From NCBI RefSeq assembly GCF_051020765.1, contig NW_027469185.1, positions 372,001 through 436,000 of the forward strand: a DNA stretch of 64,000 nucleotides, given 5' to 3'. Of the stretch, positions 36,858 through 50,046 are shown piece by piece. Each line of letters starts with the position of its first letter. The stretch's first letter is position 1. Below the pieces are notes generated by a model. That model saw only the letters and a program-made list of their open reading frames with translations, was not told the origin of the DNA and ran no database searches. Source of the stretch: Lasioglossum baleicum. Its lineage: Eukaryota > Arthropoda > Insecta > Hymenoptera > Halictidae. The position numbers and the translations under genes are program-made.

Positions 36858-39476
36858 CTCGACTAGCCTGCGGGATGCATCCTTTCGCACGTGTTTTTAC
36901 TCGACTAGCCTGCGGGATGCATCCTCTCGCACGTGTTTTTACTCGACTAGCCTGCGGGATGCATCCTCTCGCACGTGTTTTTACTCGACTACCCTGCGGG
37001 ATGCATTCTCTCGCACGTGTTTTTGCTCGACTAGCCATGCGCATCCCAAAAAACCTGCGCATGCGCATCCCAAAAAACCTGCGCATGCGCATCCCACAAA
37101 ACCTGCGCATGCGCATCCCACAAAACCTCGCACGTGTTTGTGCTCGACTAGCCTGCGGGATGCATCCTTTCGCACGTGTTTTTACTCGACTAGCCTGCGG
37201 GATGCATCCTCTCGCACGTGTTTTTGCTCGACTAGCCTGCGGGATGCATCCTCTCGCACGTGTTTTTGCTCGACTAGGCATGCGCATCCCAAAAAACCTG
37301 CGCATGCGCATCCCAAAAAACCTGCGCATGCGCATCCCACAAAACCTGCGCATGCGCATCCCACAAAACCTCGCACGTGTTTGTGCTCGACTAGCCTGCG
37401 GGATGCATCCTTTCGCACGTGTTTTTACTCGACTAGCCTGCGGGATGCATCCTCTCGCACGTGTTTTTGTTCGACTAGCCATGCGCATCCCAAAAAACCT
37501 GCGCATGCGCATCCCACAAAACCTGCGCATGCGCATCCCACAAAACCTCGCACGTGTTTGTGCTCGACTAGCCTGCGGGATGCATCCTTTCGCACGTGTT
37601 TTTACTCGACTAGCCTGCGGGATGCATCCTCTCGCACGTGTTTTTACTCGACTAGCCTGCGGGATGCATCCTCTCGCACGTGTTTTTACTCGACTACCCT
37701 GCGGGATGCATTCTCTCGCACGTGTTTTTGCTCGACTAGCCATGCGCATCCCAAAAAACCTGCGCATGCGCATCCCAAAAAACCTGCGCATGCGCATCCC
37801 ACAAAACCTCGCACGTGTTTGTGCTCGACTAGCCTGCGGGATGCATCCTTTCGCACGTGTTTTTGCTCGACTAGGCATGCGCATCCCAAAAAACCTGCGC
37901 ATGCGCATCCCAAAAAACCTGCGCATGCGCATCCCACAAAACCTCGCACGTGTTTGTGCTCGACTAGCCTGCGGGATGCATCCTTTCGCACGTGTTTTTA
38001 CTCGACTAGCCTGCGGGATGCATCCTCTCGCACGTGTTTTTACTCGACTAGCCTGCGGGATGCATCCTCTCGCACGTGTTTTTACTCGACTACCCTGCGG
38101 GATGCATTCTCTCGCACGTGTTTTTGCTCGACTAGCCTGCGGGATGCATCCTTTCGCACGTGTTTTTGCTCGACTAGGCATGCGCATCCCAAAAAACCTG
38201 CGCATGCGCATCCCAAAAAACCTGCGCATGCGCATATCACAAAACCTGCGCATGCGCATCCCACAAAACCTCGCACGTGTTTTTACTCGACTAGCCTGCG
38301 GGATGCATCCTCTCGCACGTGTTTTTACTCGACTAGCCTGCGGGATGCATTCTCTCGCACGTGTTTTTGCTCGACTAGCCATGCGCATCCCAAAAAACCT
38401 GCGCATGCGCATCCCAAAAAACCTGCGCATGCGCATCCCACAAAACCTGCGCATGCGCACCCCACAAAACCTCGCACGTGTTTGTGCTCGACTAGCCTGC
38501 GGGATGCATCCTTTCGCACGTGTTTTTACTCGACTAGCCTGCGGGATGCATCCTCTCGCACGTGTTTTTGCTCGACTAGCCTGCGGGATGCATCCTCTCG
38601 CACGTGTTTTTGCTCGACTAGCCTGAGGGATGCATCCTCTCGCACGTGTTTTTGCTCGACTAGGCATGCGCATCCCAAAAAACCTGCGCATGCGCATCCC
38701 AAAAAACCTGCGCATGCGCATCCCACAAAACCTGCGCATGCGCATCCCACAAAACCTCGCACGTGTTTGTGCTCGACTAGCCTGCGGGATGCATCCTTTC
38801 GCACGTGTTTTTACTCGACTAGCCTGCGGGATGCATCCTCTCGCACGTGTTTTTGCTCGACTAGCCTGCGGGATGCATCCTCTCGCACGTGTTTTTGCTC
38901 GACTAGCCTGCGGGATGCATCCTCTCGCACGTGTTTTTGCTCGACTAGGCATGCGCATCCCAAAAAACCTGCGCATGCGCATCCCACAAAACCTGCGCAT
39001 GCGCATCCCACAAAACCTCGCACGTGTTTGTGCTCGACTAGCCTGCGGGATGCATCCTTTCGCACGTGTTTTTACTCGACTAGCCTGCGGGATGCATCCT
39101 CTCGCACGTGTTTTTGCTCGACTAGTCTGCGGGATGCATCCTCTCGCACGTGTTTTTACTCGACTAGCCTGCGGGATGCATCCTCTCGCACGTGTTTTTG
39201 CTCGACTAGGCATGCGCATCCCAAAAAACCTGCGCATGCGCATCCCAAAAAACCTGCGCATGCGCATCCCACAAAACCTGCGCATGCGCATCCCACAAAA
39301 CCTCGCACGTGTTTTTACTCGACTAGCCTGCGGGATGCATCCTCTCGCACGTGTTTTTGCTCGACTAGCCATGCGCATCCCAAAAAACCTGCGCATGCGC
39401 ATCCCAAAAAATCTGCGCATGCGCATCCCACAAAACCTGCGCATGCGCATCCCACAAAACCTCGCACGTGTTTGTG

Positions 39477-39728
39477 CTCGACTAGCCTGCGGGATGCATC
39501 CTTTCGCACGTGTTTTTACTCGACTAGCCTGCGGGAAGCATCCTCTTGCACGTGTTTTTACTCGACTAGCATGCGGGATGCATCCTCTCGCACGTGTTTT
39601 TACTCGACTAGCCTGCGGGAAGCATCCTCTCGCACGTGTTTTTACTCGACTAGCCTGCGGGATGCATCCTCTCGCACGTGTTTTTACTCGACTACCCTGC
39701 GGGATGCATTCTCTCGCACGTGCTTTTG
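39477..39728 (+). repeat. Marked A run, shortened copy 6 (six monomers)
   Basis: An A1 monomer is followed directly by the GGAAGC/TCTTGCACG monomer, then AGCATGCGGG, GGAAGC, a plain A and a subtype A4 end with a private GTGCTTTTG. Monomers 2-4 of the full run (with CTCAACTAG) are missing and the last monomer has the common GCATTCTC form. It therefore looks like a recombinant between two run types. Confidence 0.85.
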
Positions 39729-40609
39729 CTCGACTAGCCATGCGCATCCCAAAAAACCTGCGCATGCGCATCCCACAAAACCTGCGCATGCGCATCCCAC
39801 AAAACCTCGCACGTGTTTGTGCTCGACTAGCCTGCGGGATGCATCCTTTCGCACGTGTTTTTACTCGACTAGCCTGCGGGATGCATCCTCTCGCACGTGT
39901 TTTTACTCGACTAGCCTGCGGGATGCATCCTCTCGCACGTGTTTTTACTCGACTACCCTGCGGGATGCATTCTCTCGCACGTGTTTTTGCTCGACTAGCC
40001 ATGCGCATCCCAAAAAACCTGCGCATGCGCATCCCAAAAAACCTGCGCATGCGCATCCCACAAAACCTGCGCATGCGCATCCCACAAAACCTCGCACGTG
40101 TTTGTGCTCGACTAGCCTGCGGGATGCATCCTTTCGCACGTGTTTTTGCTCGACTAGGCATGCGCATCCCAAAAAACCTGCCCATGCGCATCCCAAAAAA
40201 TCTGCGCATGCGCATCCCACAAAACCTGCGCATGCGCATCCCACAAAACCTCGCACGTGTTTGTGCTCGACTAGCCTGCGGGATGCATCCTTTCGCACGT
40301 GTTTTTGCTCGACTAGGCATGCGCATCCCAAAAAACCTGCGCATGCGCATCCCAAAAAACCTGCGCATGCGCATCCCACAAAACCTGCGCATGCGCATCC
40401 CACAAAACCTCGCACGTGTTTTTACTCGACTAGCCTGCGGGATGCATCCTCTCGCACGTGTTTTTGCTCGACTAGCCATGCGCATCCCAAAAAACCTGCC
40501 CATGCGCATCCCAAAAAATCTGCGCATGCGCATCCCACAAAACCTGCGCATGCGCATCCCACAAAACCTCGCACGTGTTTGTGCTCGACTAGCCTGCGGG
40601 ATGCATCCT

Positions 40610-42616
40610 TTCGCACGTGTTTTTACTCGACTAGCCTGCGGGATGCATCCTCTCGCACGTGTTTTTACTCGACTAGCCTGCGGGATGCATCCTCTCGCAC
40701 GTGTTTTTACTCGACTACCCTGCGGGATGCATTCTCTCGCACGTGTTTTTGCTCGACTAGCCATGCGCATCCCAAAAAACCTGCGCATGCGCATCCCAAA
40801 AAACCTGCGCATGCGCATCCCACAAAACCTGCGCATGCGCATCCCACAAAACCTCGCACGTGTTTGTGCTCGACTAGCCTGCGGGATGCATCCTTTCGCA
40901 CGTGTTTTTACTCGACTAGCCTGCGGGATGCATCCTCTCGCACGTGTTTTTGCTCGACTAGCCTGCGGGATGCATCCTCTCGCACGTGTTTTTGCTCGAC
41001 TAGCCTGCGGGATGCATCCTCTCGCACGTGTTTTTGCTCGACTAGGCATGCGCATCCCAAAAAACCAGCGCATGCGCATCCCAAAAAACCTGCGCATGCG
41101 CATCCCACAAAACCTGCGCATGCGCATCCCACAAAACCTCGCACGTGTTTGTGCTCGACTAGCCTGCGGGATGCATCCTTTCGCACGTGTTTTTACTCGA
41201 CTAGCCTGCGGGATGCATCCTCTCGCACGTGTTTTTGCTCGACTAGCCTGCGGGATGCATCCTCTCGCACGTGTTTTTGCTCGACTAGGCATGCGCATCC
41301 CAAAAAACCTGCGCATGCGCATCCCAAAAAACCTGCGCATGCGCATCCCACAAAACCTCGCACGTGTTTTTACTCGACTAGCCTGCGGGATGCATCCTCT
41401 CGCACGTGTTTTTGCTCGACTAGCCATGCGCATCCCAAAAAACCTGCGCATGCGCATCCCACAAAACCTCGCACGTGTTTGTGCTCGACTAGCCTGCGGG
41501 ATGCATCCTTTCGCACGTGTTTTTACTCGACTAGCCTGCGGGATGCATCCTCTCGCACGTGTTTTTGCTCGACTAGCCTGCGGGATGCATCCTCTCGCAC
41601 GTGTTTTTGCTCGACTAGGCATGCGCATCCCAAAAAACCTGCGCATGCGCATCCCAAAAAACCTGCGCATGCGCATCCCACAAAACCTGCGCATGCGCAT
41701 CCCACAAAACCTCGCACGTGTTTGTGCTCGACTAGCCTGCGGGATGCATCCTTTCGCACGTGTTTTTACTCGACTAGCCTGCGGGATGCATCCTCTCGCA
41801 CGTGTTTTTGCTCGACTAGCCTGCGGGATGCATCCTCTCGCACGTGTTTTTACTCGACTAGCCTGCGGGATGCATCCTCTCGCACGTGTTTTTGCTCGAC
41901 TAGGCATGCGCATCCCAAAAAACCTGCGCATGCGCATCCCAAAAAACCTGCGCATGCGCATCCCACAAAACCTGCGCATGCGCATCCCACAAAACCTCGC
42001 ACGTGTTTTTACTCGACTAGCCTGCGGGATGCATCCTCTCGCACGTGTTTTTGCTCGACTAGCCATGCGCATCCCAAAAAACCTGCGCATGCGCATCCCA
42101 AAAAATCTGCGCATGCGCATCCCACAAAACCTGCGCATGCGCATCCCACAAAACCTCGCACGTGTTTGTGCTCGACTAGCCTGCGGGATGCATCCTTTCG
42201 CACGTGTTTTTACTCGACTAGCCTGCGGGATGCATCCTCTCGCACGTGTTTTTACTCGACTAGCCTGCGGGATGCATCCTCTCGCACGTGTTTTTACTCA
42301 ACTAGCCTGCGGGATGCATCCTCTCGCACGTGTTTTTACTCGACTAGCCTGCGGGAAGCATCCTCTTGCACGTGTTTTTACTCGACTAGCATGCGGGATG
42401 CATCCTCTCGCACGTGTTTTTACTCGACTAGCCTGCGGGAAGCATCCTCTCGCACGTGTTTTACTCGACTAGCCTGCGGGATGCATCCTCTCGCACGTGT
42501 TTTTACTCCACTACCCTGCGGGATCCATCCTCTCGCACGTGTATTTGCTCGACTAGCCATGCGCATCCCAAAAAACCTGCGCATGCGCATCCCACAAAAC
42601 CTGCGCATGCGCATCC
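40610..42616 (+). repeat. 2-kb module, right copy
   Basis: Partner of 33,502-35,550. Private changes are ACCAGCGC near 41,066, a lost A monomer near 41.5 kb and a one-base loss near 42,461. It ends at the CAGAACCTCCC exit (42,617), the last left-domain marker in the window. Confidence 0.8.
42171..42547 (+). repeat. Marked nine-monomer A run, copy 7
   Basis: Same markers as the 35.1-kb run (CTCAACTAG at 42,297). The 7th monomer is 41 bp because one T is missing near 42,461, and the last monomer begins CTCCACTACC. This is the final appearance of the marker set; no copy is found between 42.6 and 64 kb. Confidence 0.9.
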
Positions 42617-43204
42617 CACAGAACCTCCCACGTGTTTTTACTCGACTAGCCTGCGGGATGCATCCTCTCGCACGTGTTTTTACTCGACTACCCTGCGGGA
42701 TGCATCCTCTCGCACGTGTTTTTGCTCGACTAGCCATGCGCATCCCATAAAACCTGCAAATGCGCATCCCACAAAACCTGCGCATGCGCATCCCACAAAA
42801 CCTCGCACGTGTTTTTACTCGACTAGCCTGCGGGATGCATCCTCTCGCACGTGTTTTTACTCGACTAGCTTGCGGGATGCATCCTCTCTCACGTGTTTTT
42901 ACTCGACTAGCCTGCGGGATGCATCCTCTCGCACGTGTTTTTGCTCGACTAGCCTGCGGGATGCATCCTCTCGCACGTGTTTTTACTCGACTAGCCTGCG
43001 GGATGCATCCTCTCGCACGTGTTTTTGCTCGACTAGCCATGCGCATCCCAAAAAATCTGCGCATGCGCATCCCACAAAACCTGCGCATGCGCATCCCACA
43101 AAACCTCGCACGTGTTTGTGCTCGACTAGCCTGCGGGATGCATCCTTTCGCACGTGTTTTTACTCGACTAGCCTGCGGGATGCATCCTCTCGCACGTGTT
43201 TTTG

Positions 43205-43641
43205 CTCGACTAGCCTGCGGGATGCATCCTCTCGCACGTGTTTTTGCTCGACTAGGCATGCGCATCCCAAAAAACCTGCGCATGCGTATCCCACAAAACC
43301 TGCGCATGCGCATCCCACAAAACCTCGCACGTGTTTTTACTCGACTAGCCTGCGGGATGCATCCTCTCGCATGTGTTTTTGCTCGACTAGCCTGCGGGAT
43401 GCATCCTCTTGCACGTGTTTTTGCTCGACTAGCCTGCGGGATGCATCCTCTCGCACGTGTTTTTGCTCGACTAGGCATGTGCATCCCAAAAAACCTGCGC
43501 ATGCGCATCCCACAAAACCTGCGCATGCGCATCCCACAAAACCTCGCACGTGTTTGTGCTCGACTAGCCTGCGGGATGCATCCTTTCGCACGTGTTTTTA
43601 CTCGACTAGCCTGCGGGATGCATCCTCTCGCACGTGTTTTT
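43205..43641 (+). repeat. Right-domain founder-like segment, copy 1
   Basis: Contains a B block with GCGTATCCC, adjacent A monomers with CATGTG and TCTTGCACG, and a B entry with GCATGTGCATCCC. All recur exactly 840 bp downstream. A third, less similar copy lies near 45.4-45.7 kb (offset 2,160) without the GCGTATCCC and GCATGTGCAT changes. Confidence 0.82.
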
Positions 43642-44044
43642 GCTCGACTAGCCTGCGGGATGCATCCTCTCGCACGTGTTTTTACTCGACTAGCCTGCGG
43701 GATGCATCCTCTCGCACGTGTTTTTGCTCGACTAGGCATGCGCATCCCAAAAAACCTGCGCATGCGCATCCCAAAAAACCTGCGCATGCGCATCCCACAA
43801 AACCTGCGCATGCGCATCCCACAAAACCTCGCACGTGTTTTTACTCGACTAGCCTGCGGGATGCATCCTCTCGCACGTGTTTTTGCTCGACTAGCCATGC
43901 GCATCCCAAAAAACCTGCGCATGCGCATCCCAAAAAATCTGCGCATGCGCATCCCACAAAACCTGCGCATGCGCATCCCACAAAACCTCGCACGTGTTTG
44001 TGCTCGACTAGCCTGCGGGATGCATCCTTTCGCACGTGTTTTTA

Positions 44045-44481
44045 CTCGACTAGCCTGCGGGATGCATCCTCTCGCACGTGTTTTTGCTCGACTAGGCATG
44101 CGCATCCCAAAAAACCTGCGCATGCGTATCCCACAAAACCTGCGCATGCGCATCCCACAAAACCTCGCACGTGTTTTTACTCGACTAGCCTGCGGGATGC
44201 ATCCTCTCGCATGTGTTTTTGCTCGACTAGCCTGCGGGATGCATCCTCTTGCACGTGTTTTTGCTCGACTAGCCTGCGGGATGCATCCTCTCGCACGTGT
44301 TTTTGCTCGACTAGGCATGTGCATCCCAAAAAACCTGCGCATGCGCATCCCACAAAACCTGCGCATGCGCATCCCACAAAACCTCGCACGTGTTTGTGCT
44401 CGACTAGCCTGCGGGATGCATCCTTTCGCACGTGTTTTTACTCGACTAGCCTGCGGGATGCATCCTCTCGCACGTGTTTTT
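44045..44481 (+). repeat. Right-domain founder-like segment, copy 2
   Basis: Partner of 43,205-43,641 at offset 840 (20 times 42). It diverges on the right where the monomer tail is T5A here and T5G in copy 1. Confidence 0.82.
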
Positions 44482-47400
44482 ACTCGACTAGCCTGCGGGA
44501 TGCATCCTCTCGCACGTGTTTTTACTCGACTACCCTGCGGGATGCATTCTCTCGCACGTGTTTTTGCTCGACTAGCCATGCGCATCCCAAAAAACCTGCG
44601 CATGCGCATCCCAAAAAACCTGCGCATGCGCATCCCACAAAACCTGCGCATGCGCATCCCACAAAAGCTCGCACGTGTTTTTACTCGACTAGCCTGCGGG
44701 ATGCATCCTCTCGCACGTGTTTTTGCTCGACTAGCCTGCGGGATGCATCCTCTCGCACGTGTTTTTGCTCGACTAGGCATGCGCATCCCAAAAAACCTGC
44801 GCATGCGCATCCCAAAAAACCTGCGCATGCGCATCCCACAAAACCTGCGCATGCGCATCCCACAAAACCTCGCACGTGTTTGTGCTCGACTAGCCTGCGC
44901 GATGCATCCTTTCGCACGTGTTTTTACTCGACTAGCCTGCGGGATGCATCCTCTCGCACGTGTTTTTGCTCGACTAGCCTGCGGGATGCATCCTCTCGCA
45001 CGTGTTTTTACTCGACTAGCCTGCGGGATGCATCCTCTCGCACGTGTTTTTGCTCGACTAGGCATGCGCATCCCAAAAAACCTGCGCATGCGCATCCCAC
45101 AAAACCTCGCACGTGTTTTTACTCGACTAGCCTGCGGGATGCATCCTCTCGCACGTGTTTTTGCTCGACTAGCCATGCGCATCCCAAAAAACCTGCGCAT
45201 GCGCATCCCAAAAAATCTGCGCATGCGCATCCCACAAAACCTGCGCATGCGCATCCCACAAAACCTCGCACGTGTTTGTGCTCGACTAGCCTGCGGGATG
45301 CATCCTTTCGCACGTGTTTTTACTCGACTAGCCTGCGGGATGCATCCTCTCGCACGTGTTTTTGCTCGACTAGCCTGCGGGATGCATCCTCTCGCACGTG
45401 TTTTTGCTCGACTAGGCATGCGCATCCCAAAAAACCTGCGCATGCGCATCCCACAAAACCTGCGCATGCGCATCCCACAAAACCTCGCACGTGTTTTTAC
45501 TCGACTAGCCTGCGGGATGCATCCTCTCGCATGTGTTTTTGCTCGACTAGCCTGCGGGATGCATCCTCTTGCACGTGTTTTTGCTCGACTAGCCTGCGGG
45601 ATGCATCCTCTCGCACGTGTTTTTGCTCGACTAGGCATGCGCATCCCAAAAAACCTGCGTATGCGCATCCCACAAAACCTCGCACGTGTTTGTGCTCGAC
45701 TAGCCTGCGGGATGCATCCTTTCGCACGTGTTTTTACTCGACTAGCCTGCGGGATGCATCCTCTCGCACGTGTTTTTGCTCGACTAGCCTGCGGGATGCA
45801 TCCTCTCGCACGTGTTTTTGCTCGACTAGGCATGCGCATTCCAAAAAACCTGCGCATGCGCATCCCAAAAAACCTGCGCATGCGCATCCCACAAAACCTG
45901 CGCATGCGCATCCCACAAAACCTCGCACGTGTTTTTACTCGACTAGCCTGCGGGATGCATCCTCTCGCACGTGTTTTTGCTCGACTAGCCATGCGCATCC
46001 CAAAAAACCTGCGCATGCGCATCCCAAAAAATCTGCGCATGCGCATCCCACAAAACCTGCGCATGCGCATCCCACAAAACCTCGCACGTGTTTGTGCTCG
46101 ACTAGCCTGCGGGATGCATCCTTTCGCACGTGTTTTTACTCGACTAGCCTGCGGGATGCATCCTCTCGCACGTGTTTTTACTCGACTAGCCTGCGGGATG
46201 CATCCTCTCGCACGTGTTTTTACTCGACTACCCTGCGGGATGCATTCTCTCGCACGTGTTTTTGCTCGACTAGCCATGCGCATCCCAAAAAACCTGCGCA
46301 TGCGCATCCCAAAAAACCTGCGCATGCGCATCCCAAAAAACCTGCGCATGCGCATCCCACAAAACCTGCGCATGCGCATCCCACAATAACTCGCACGTGT
46401 TTGTGCTCGACTAGCCTGCGGGATGCATCCTTTCGCACGTGTTTTTACTCGACTAGCCTGCGGGATGCATCCTCTCGCACGTGTTTTTACTCGACTAGCC
46501 TGCGGGATGCATCCTCTCGCACGTGTTTTTACTCGACTACCCTGCGGGATGCATTCTCTCGCACGTGTTTTTGCTCGACTAGCCATGCGTATCCCAAAAA
46601 ACCTGCGCATGCGCATCCCAAAAAACCTGCGCATGCGCATCCCACAAAACCTGCGCATGCGCATCCCACAAAACCTCGCACGTGTTTTTACTCGACTAGC
46701 CTGCGGGATGCATCCTCTCGCACGTGTTTTTGCTCGACTAGCCTGCGGGATGCATCCTCTCGCACGTGTTTTTGCTCGACTAGGCATGCGCATCCCAAAA
46801 AACCTGCGCATGCGCATCCCAAAAAACCTGCGCATGCGCATCCCACAAAACCTGCGCATGCGCATCCCACAAAACCTCGCACGTGTTTGTGCTCGACTAG
46901 CCTGCGGGATGCATCCTTTCGCACGTGTTTTTACTCGACTAGCCTGCGGGATGCATCCTCTCGCACGTGTTTTTGCTCGACTAGCCTGCGGGATGCATCC
47001 TCTCGCACGTGTTTTTACTCGACTAGCCTGCGGGATGCATCCTCTCGCACGTGTTTTTGCTCGACTAGGCATGCGCATCCCAAAAAAACCGCGCATGCGC
47101 ATCCCAAAAAACCTGCGCATGCGCATCCCAAAAAACCTGCGCATGCGCATCCCACAAAACCTGCGCATGCGCATCCCACAAAACCTCGCACGTGTTTTTA
47201 CTCGACTAGCCTGCGGGATGCATCCTCTCGCACGTGTTTTTGCTCGACTAGCCATGCGCATCCCAAAAAACCTGCGCATGCGCATCCCAAAAAATCTGCG
47301 CATGCGCATCCCACAAAACCTGCGCATGCGCATCCCACAAAACCTCGCACGTGTTTGTGCTCGACTAGCCTGCGGGATGCATCCTTTCGCACGTGTTTTT

Positions 47401-48139
47401 ACTCGACTAGCCTGCGGGATGCATCCTCTCGCACGTGTTTTTGCTCGACTAGCCTGCGGGATGCATCCTCTCGCACGTGTTTTTGCTCGACTAGGCATGC
47501 GCATCCCAAAAAACCTGCGCATGCGCATCCCACAAAACCTGCGCATGCGCATCCCACAAAACCTCGCACGTGTTTTTACTCGACTAGCCTGCGGGATGCA
47601 TCCTCTCGCACGTGTTTTTGCTCGACTAGCCATGCGCATCCCAAAAAACCTGCGCATGCGCATCCCAAAAAATCTGCGCATGCGCATCCCACAAAACCTG
47701 CGCATGCGCATCCCACAAAACCTCGCACGTGTTTGTGCTCGACTAGCCTGCGGGATGCATCCTTTCGCACGTGTTTTTACTCGACTAGCCTGCGGGATGC
47801 ATCCTCTCGCACGTGTTTTTACTCGACTAGCCTGCGGGATGCATCCTCTCGCACGTGTTTTTACTCGACTACCCTGCGGGATGCATTCTCTCGCACGTGT
47901 TTTTGCTCGACTAGCCATGCGCATCCCAAAAAACCTGCGCATGCGCATCCCACAAAACCTGCGCATGCGCATCCCACAATACCTCGCACGTGTATGTGCT
48001 CGACTAGCCTGCGGGATGCATCCTTTCGCACGTGTTTTTGCTCGACTAGGCATGCGCATCCCAAAAAACCTGCGCATGCGCATCCCAAAAAACCTGCGCA
48101 TGCGCATCCCACAAAACCTCGCAAGTGTTTTTACTCGAC

Positions 48140-50046
48140 TAGCCTGCGGGATGCATCCTCTCGCACGTGTTTTTGCTCGACTAGCCATGCGCATCCCAAA
48201 AAACCTGCGCATGCGCATCCCAAAAAATCTGCGCATGCGCATCCCACAAAACCTGCGCATGCGCATCCCACAAAACCTCGCACGTGTTTGTGCTCGACTA
48301 GCCTGCGGGATGCATCCTTTCGCACGTGTTTTTACTCGACTAGCCTGCGGGATGCATCCTTTCGCACGTGTTTTTGCTCGACTAGGCATGCGCATCCCAA
48401 AAAACCTGCGCATGCGCATCCCAAAAAACCTGCGCATGCGCATCCCACAAAACCTGCGCATGCGCATCCCACAAAACCTCGCACGTGTTTGTGCTCGACT
48501 AGCCTGCGGGATGCATCCTTTCGCACGTGTTTTTACTCGACTAGCCTGCGGGATGCATCCTCTCGCACGTGTTTTTGCTCGACTAGCCTGCGGGATGCAT
48601 CCTCTCGCACGTGTTTTTGCTCGACTAGGCATGCGCATCCCAAAAAACCTGCGCATGCGCATCCCACAAAACCTGCGCATGCGCATCCCACAAAACCTCG
48701 CACGTGTTTGTGCTCGACTAGCCTGCGGGATGCATCCTTTCGCACGTGTTTTTACTCGACTAGCCTGCGGGATGCATCCTCTCGCACGTGTTTTTGCTCG
48801 ACTAGCCTGCGGGATGCATCCTCTCGCACGTGTTTTTGCTCGACTAGCCTGCGGGATGCATCCTCTCGCACGTGTTTGTGCTCGACTAGCCTGCGGGATG
48901 CATCCTCTCGCACGTGTTTTTACTCGACTAGCCTGCGGGATGCATCCTCTCGCACGTGTTTTTGCTCGACTAGCCTGCGGGATGCATCCTCTCGCACGTG
49001 TTTTTGCTCGACTAGGCATGCGCATCCCAAAAAACCTGCGCATGCGCATCCCAAAAAACCTGCGCATGCGCATCCCACAAAACCTGCGCATGCGCATCCC
49101 ACAAAACCTCGCACGTGTTTTTACTCGACTAGCCTGCGGGATGCATCCTCTCGCACGTGTTTTTGCTCGACTAGCCATGCGCATCCCAAAAAACCTGCGC
49201 AAGCGCATCCCAAAAAATCTGCGCATGCGCATCCCACAAAACCTGCGCATGCGCATCCCACAAAACCTCGCACGTGTTTGTGCTCGACTAGCCTGCGGGA
49301 TGCATCCTTTCGCACGTGTTTTTACTCGACTAGCCTGCGGGATGCATCCTTTCGCACGTGTTTTTGCTCGACTAGGCATGCGCATCCCAAAAAACCTGCG
49401 CATGCGCATCCCAAAAAACCTGCGCATGCGCATCCCACAAAACCTCGCACGTGTTTGTGCTCGACTAGCCTGCGGGATGCATCCTTTCGCACGTGTTTTT
49501 ACTCGACTAGCCTGCGGGATGCATCCTCTCGCACGTGTTTTTACTCGACTAGCCTGCGGGATGCATCCTCTCGCACGTGTTTTTACTCGACTACCCTGCG
49601 GGATGCATTCTCTCGCACGTGTTTTTGCTCGACTAGCCATGCGCATCCCAAAAAACCTGCGCATGCGCATCCCAAAAAACCTGCGCATGCGCATCCCACA
49701 AAACCTGCGCATGCGCATCCCACAAAACCTCGCACGTGTTTTTACTCGACTAGCCTGCGGGATGCATCCTCTCGCATGTGTTTTTGCTCGACTAGCCTGC
49801 GGGATGCATCCTCTTGCACGTGTTTTTGCTCGACTAGCCTGCGGGATGCATCCTCTCGCACGTGTTTTTGCTCGACTAGGCATGCGCATCCCAAAAAACC
49901 TGCGCATGCGCATCCCACAAAACCTGCGCATGCGCATCCCACAAAACCTCGCACGTGTTTGTGCTCGACTAGCCTGCGGGATGCATCCTTTCGCACGTGT
50001 TTTTACTCGACTAGCCTGCGGGATGCATCCTTTCGCACGTGTTTTT
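48140..50046 (+). repeat. 1.9-kb module, copy also at 57.2 kb
   Basis: Aligns with 57,209-59,163 at offsets 9,069, 9,093 and 9,117, the steps being single B monomers. Shared markers are an unusual A monomer with CTCTCG and TTTGTG (48,875/57,992), GCGCAAGCGC (49,201/58,318) and the CATGTG plus TCTTGCACG pair (49,777/58,894). Confidence 0.82.

Larger units (their letters stand above)
32036..38804 (+). repeat. Long-range duplicated segment, right copy
   Basis: This is the partner of about 365-7,745. It lacks about 396 bp present in the left copy and differs by single A (42 bp) and B (24 bp) gains or losses. It overlaps the end of the 6,014-bp repeat region, so its first part (to about 33.0 kb) also has a copy near 26.0-27.0 kb. 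This three-way relation helps decide which variants are private. Confidence 0.8.

Noticed and set aside
42617..42640. Exit CAGAACCTCCCACGTG as a transposon footprint or target-site duplication
   Set aside because: It is an ordinary B exit with two substitutions and is found at the matching position in copies at 4.0, 18.8 and 35.7 kb, without flanking duplications or extra sequence.
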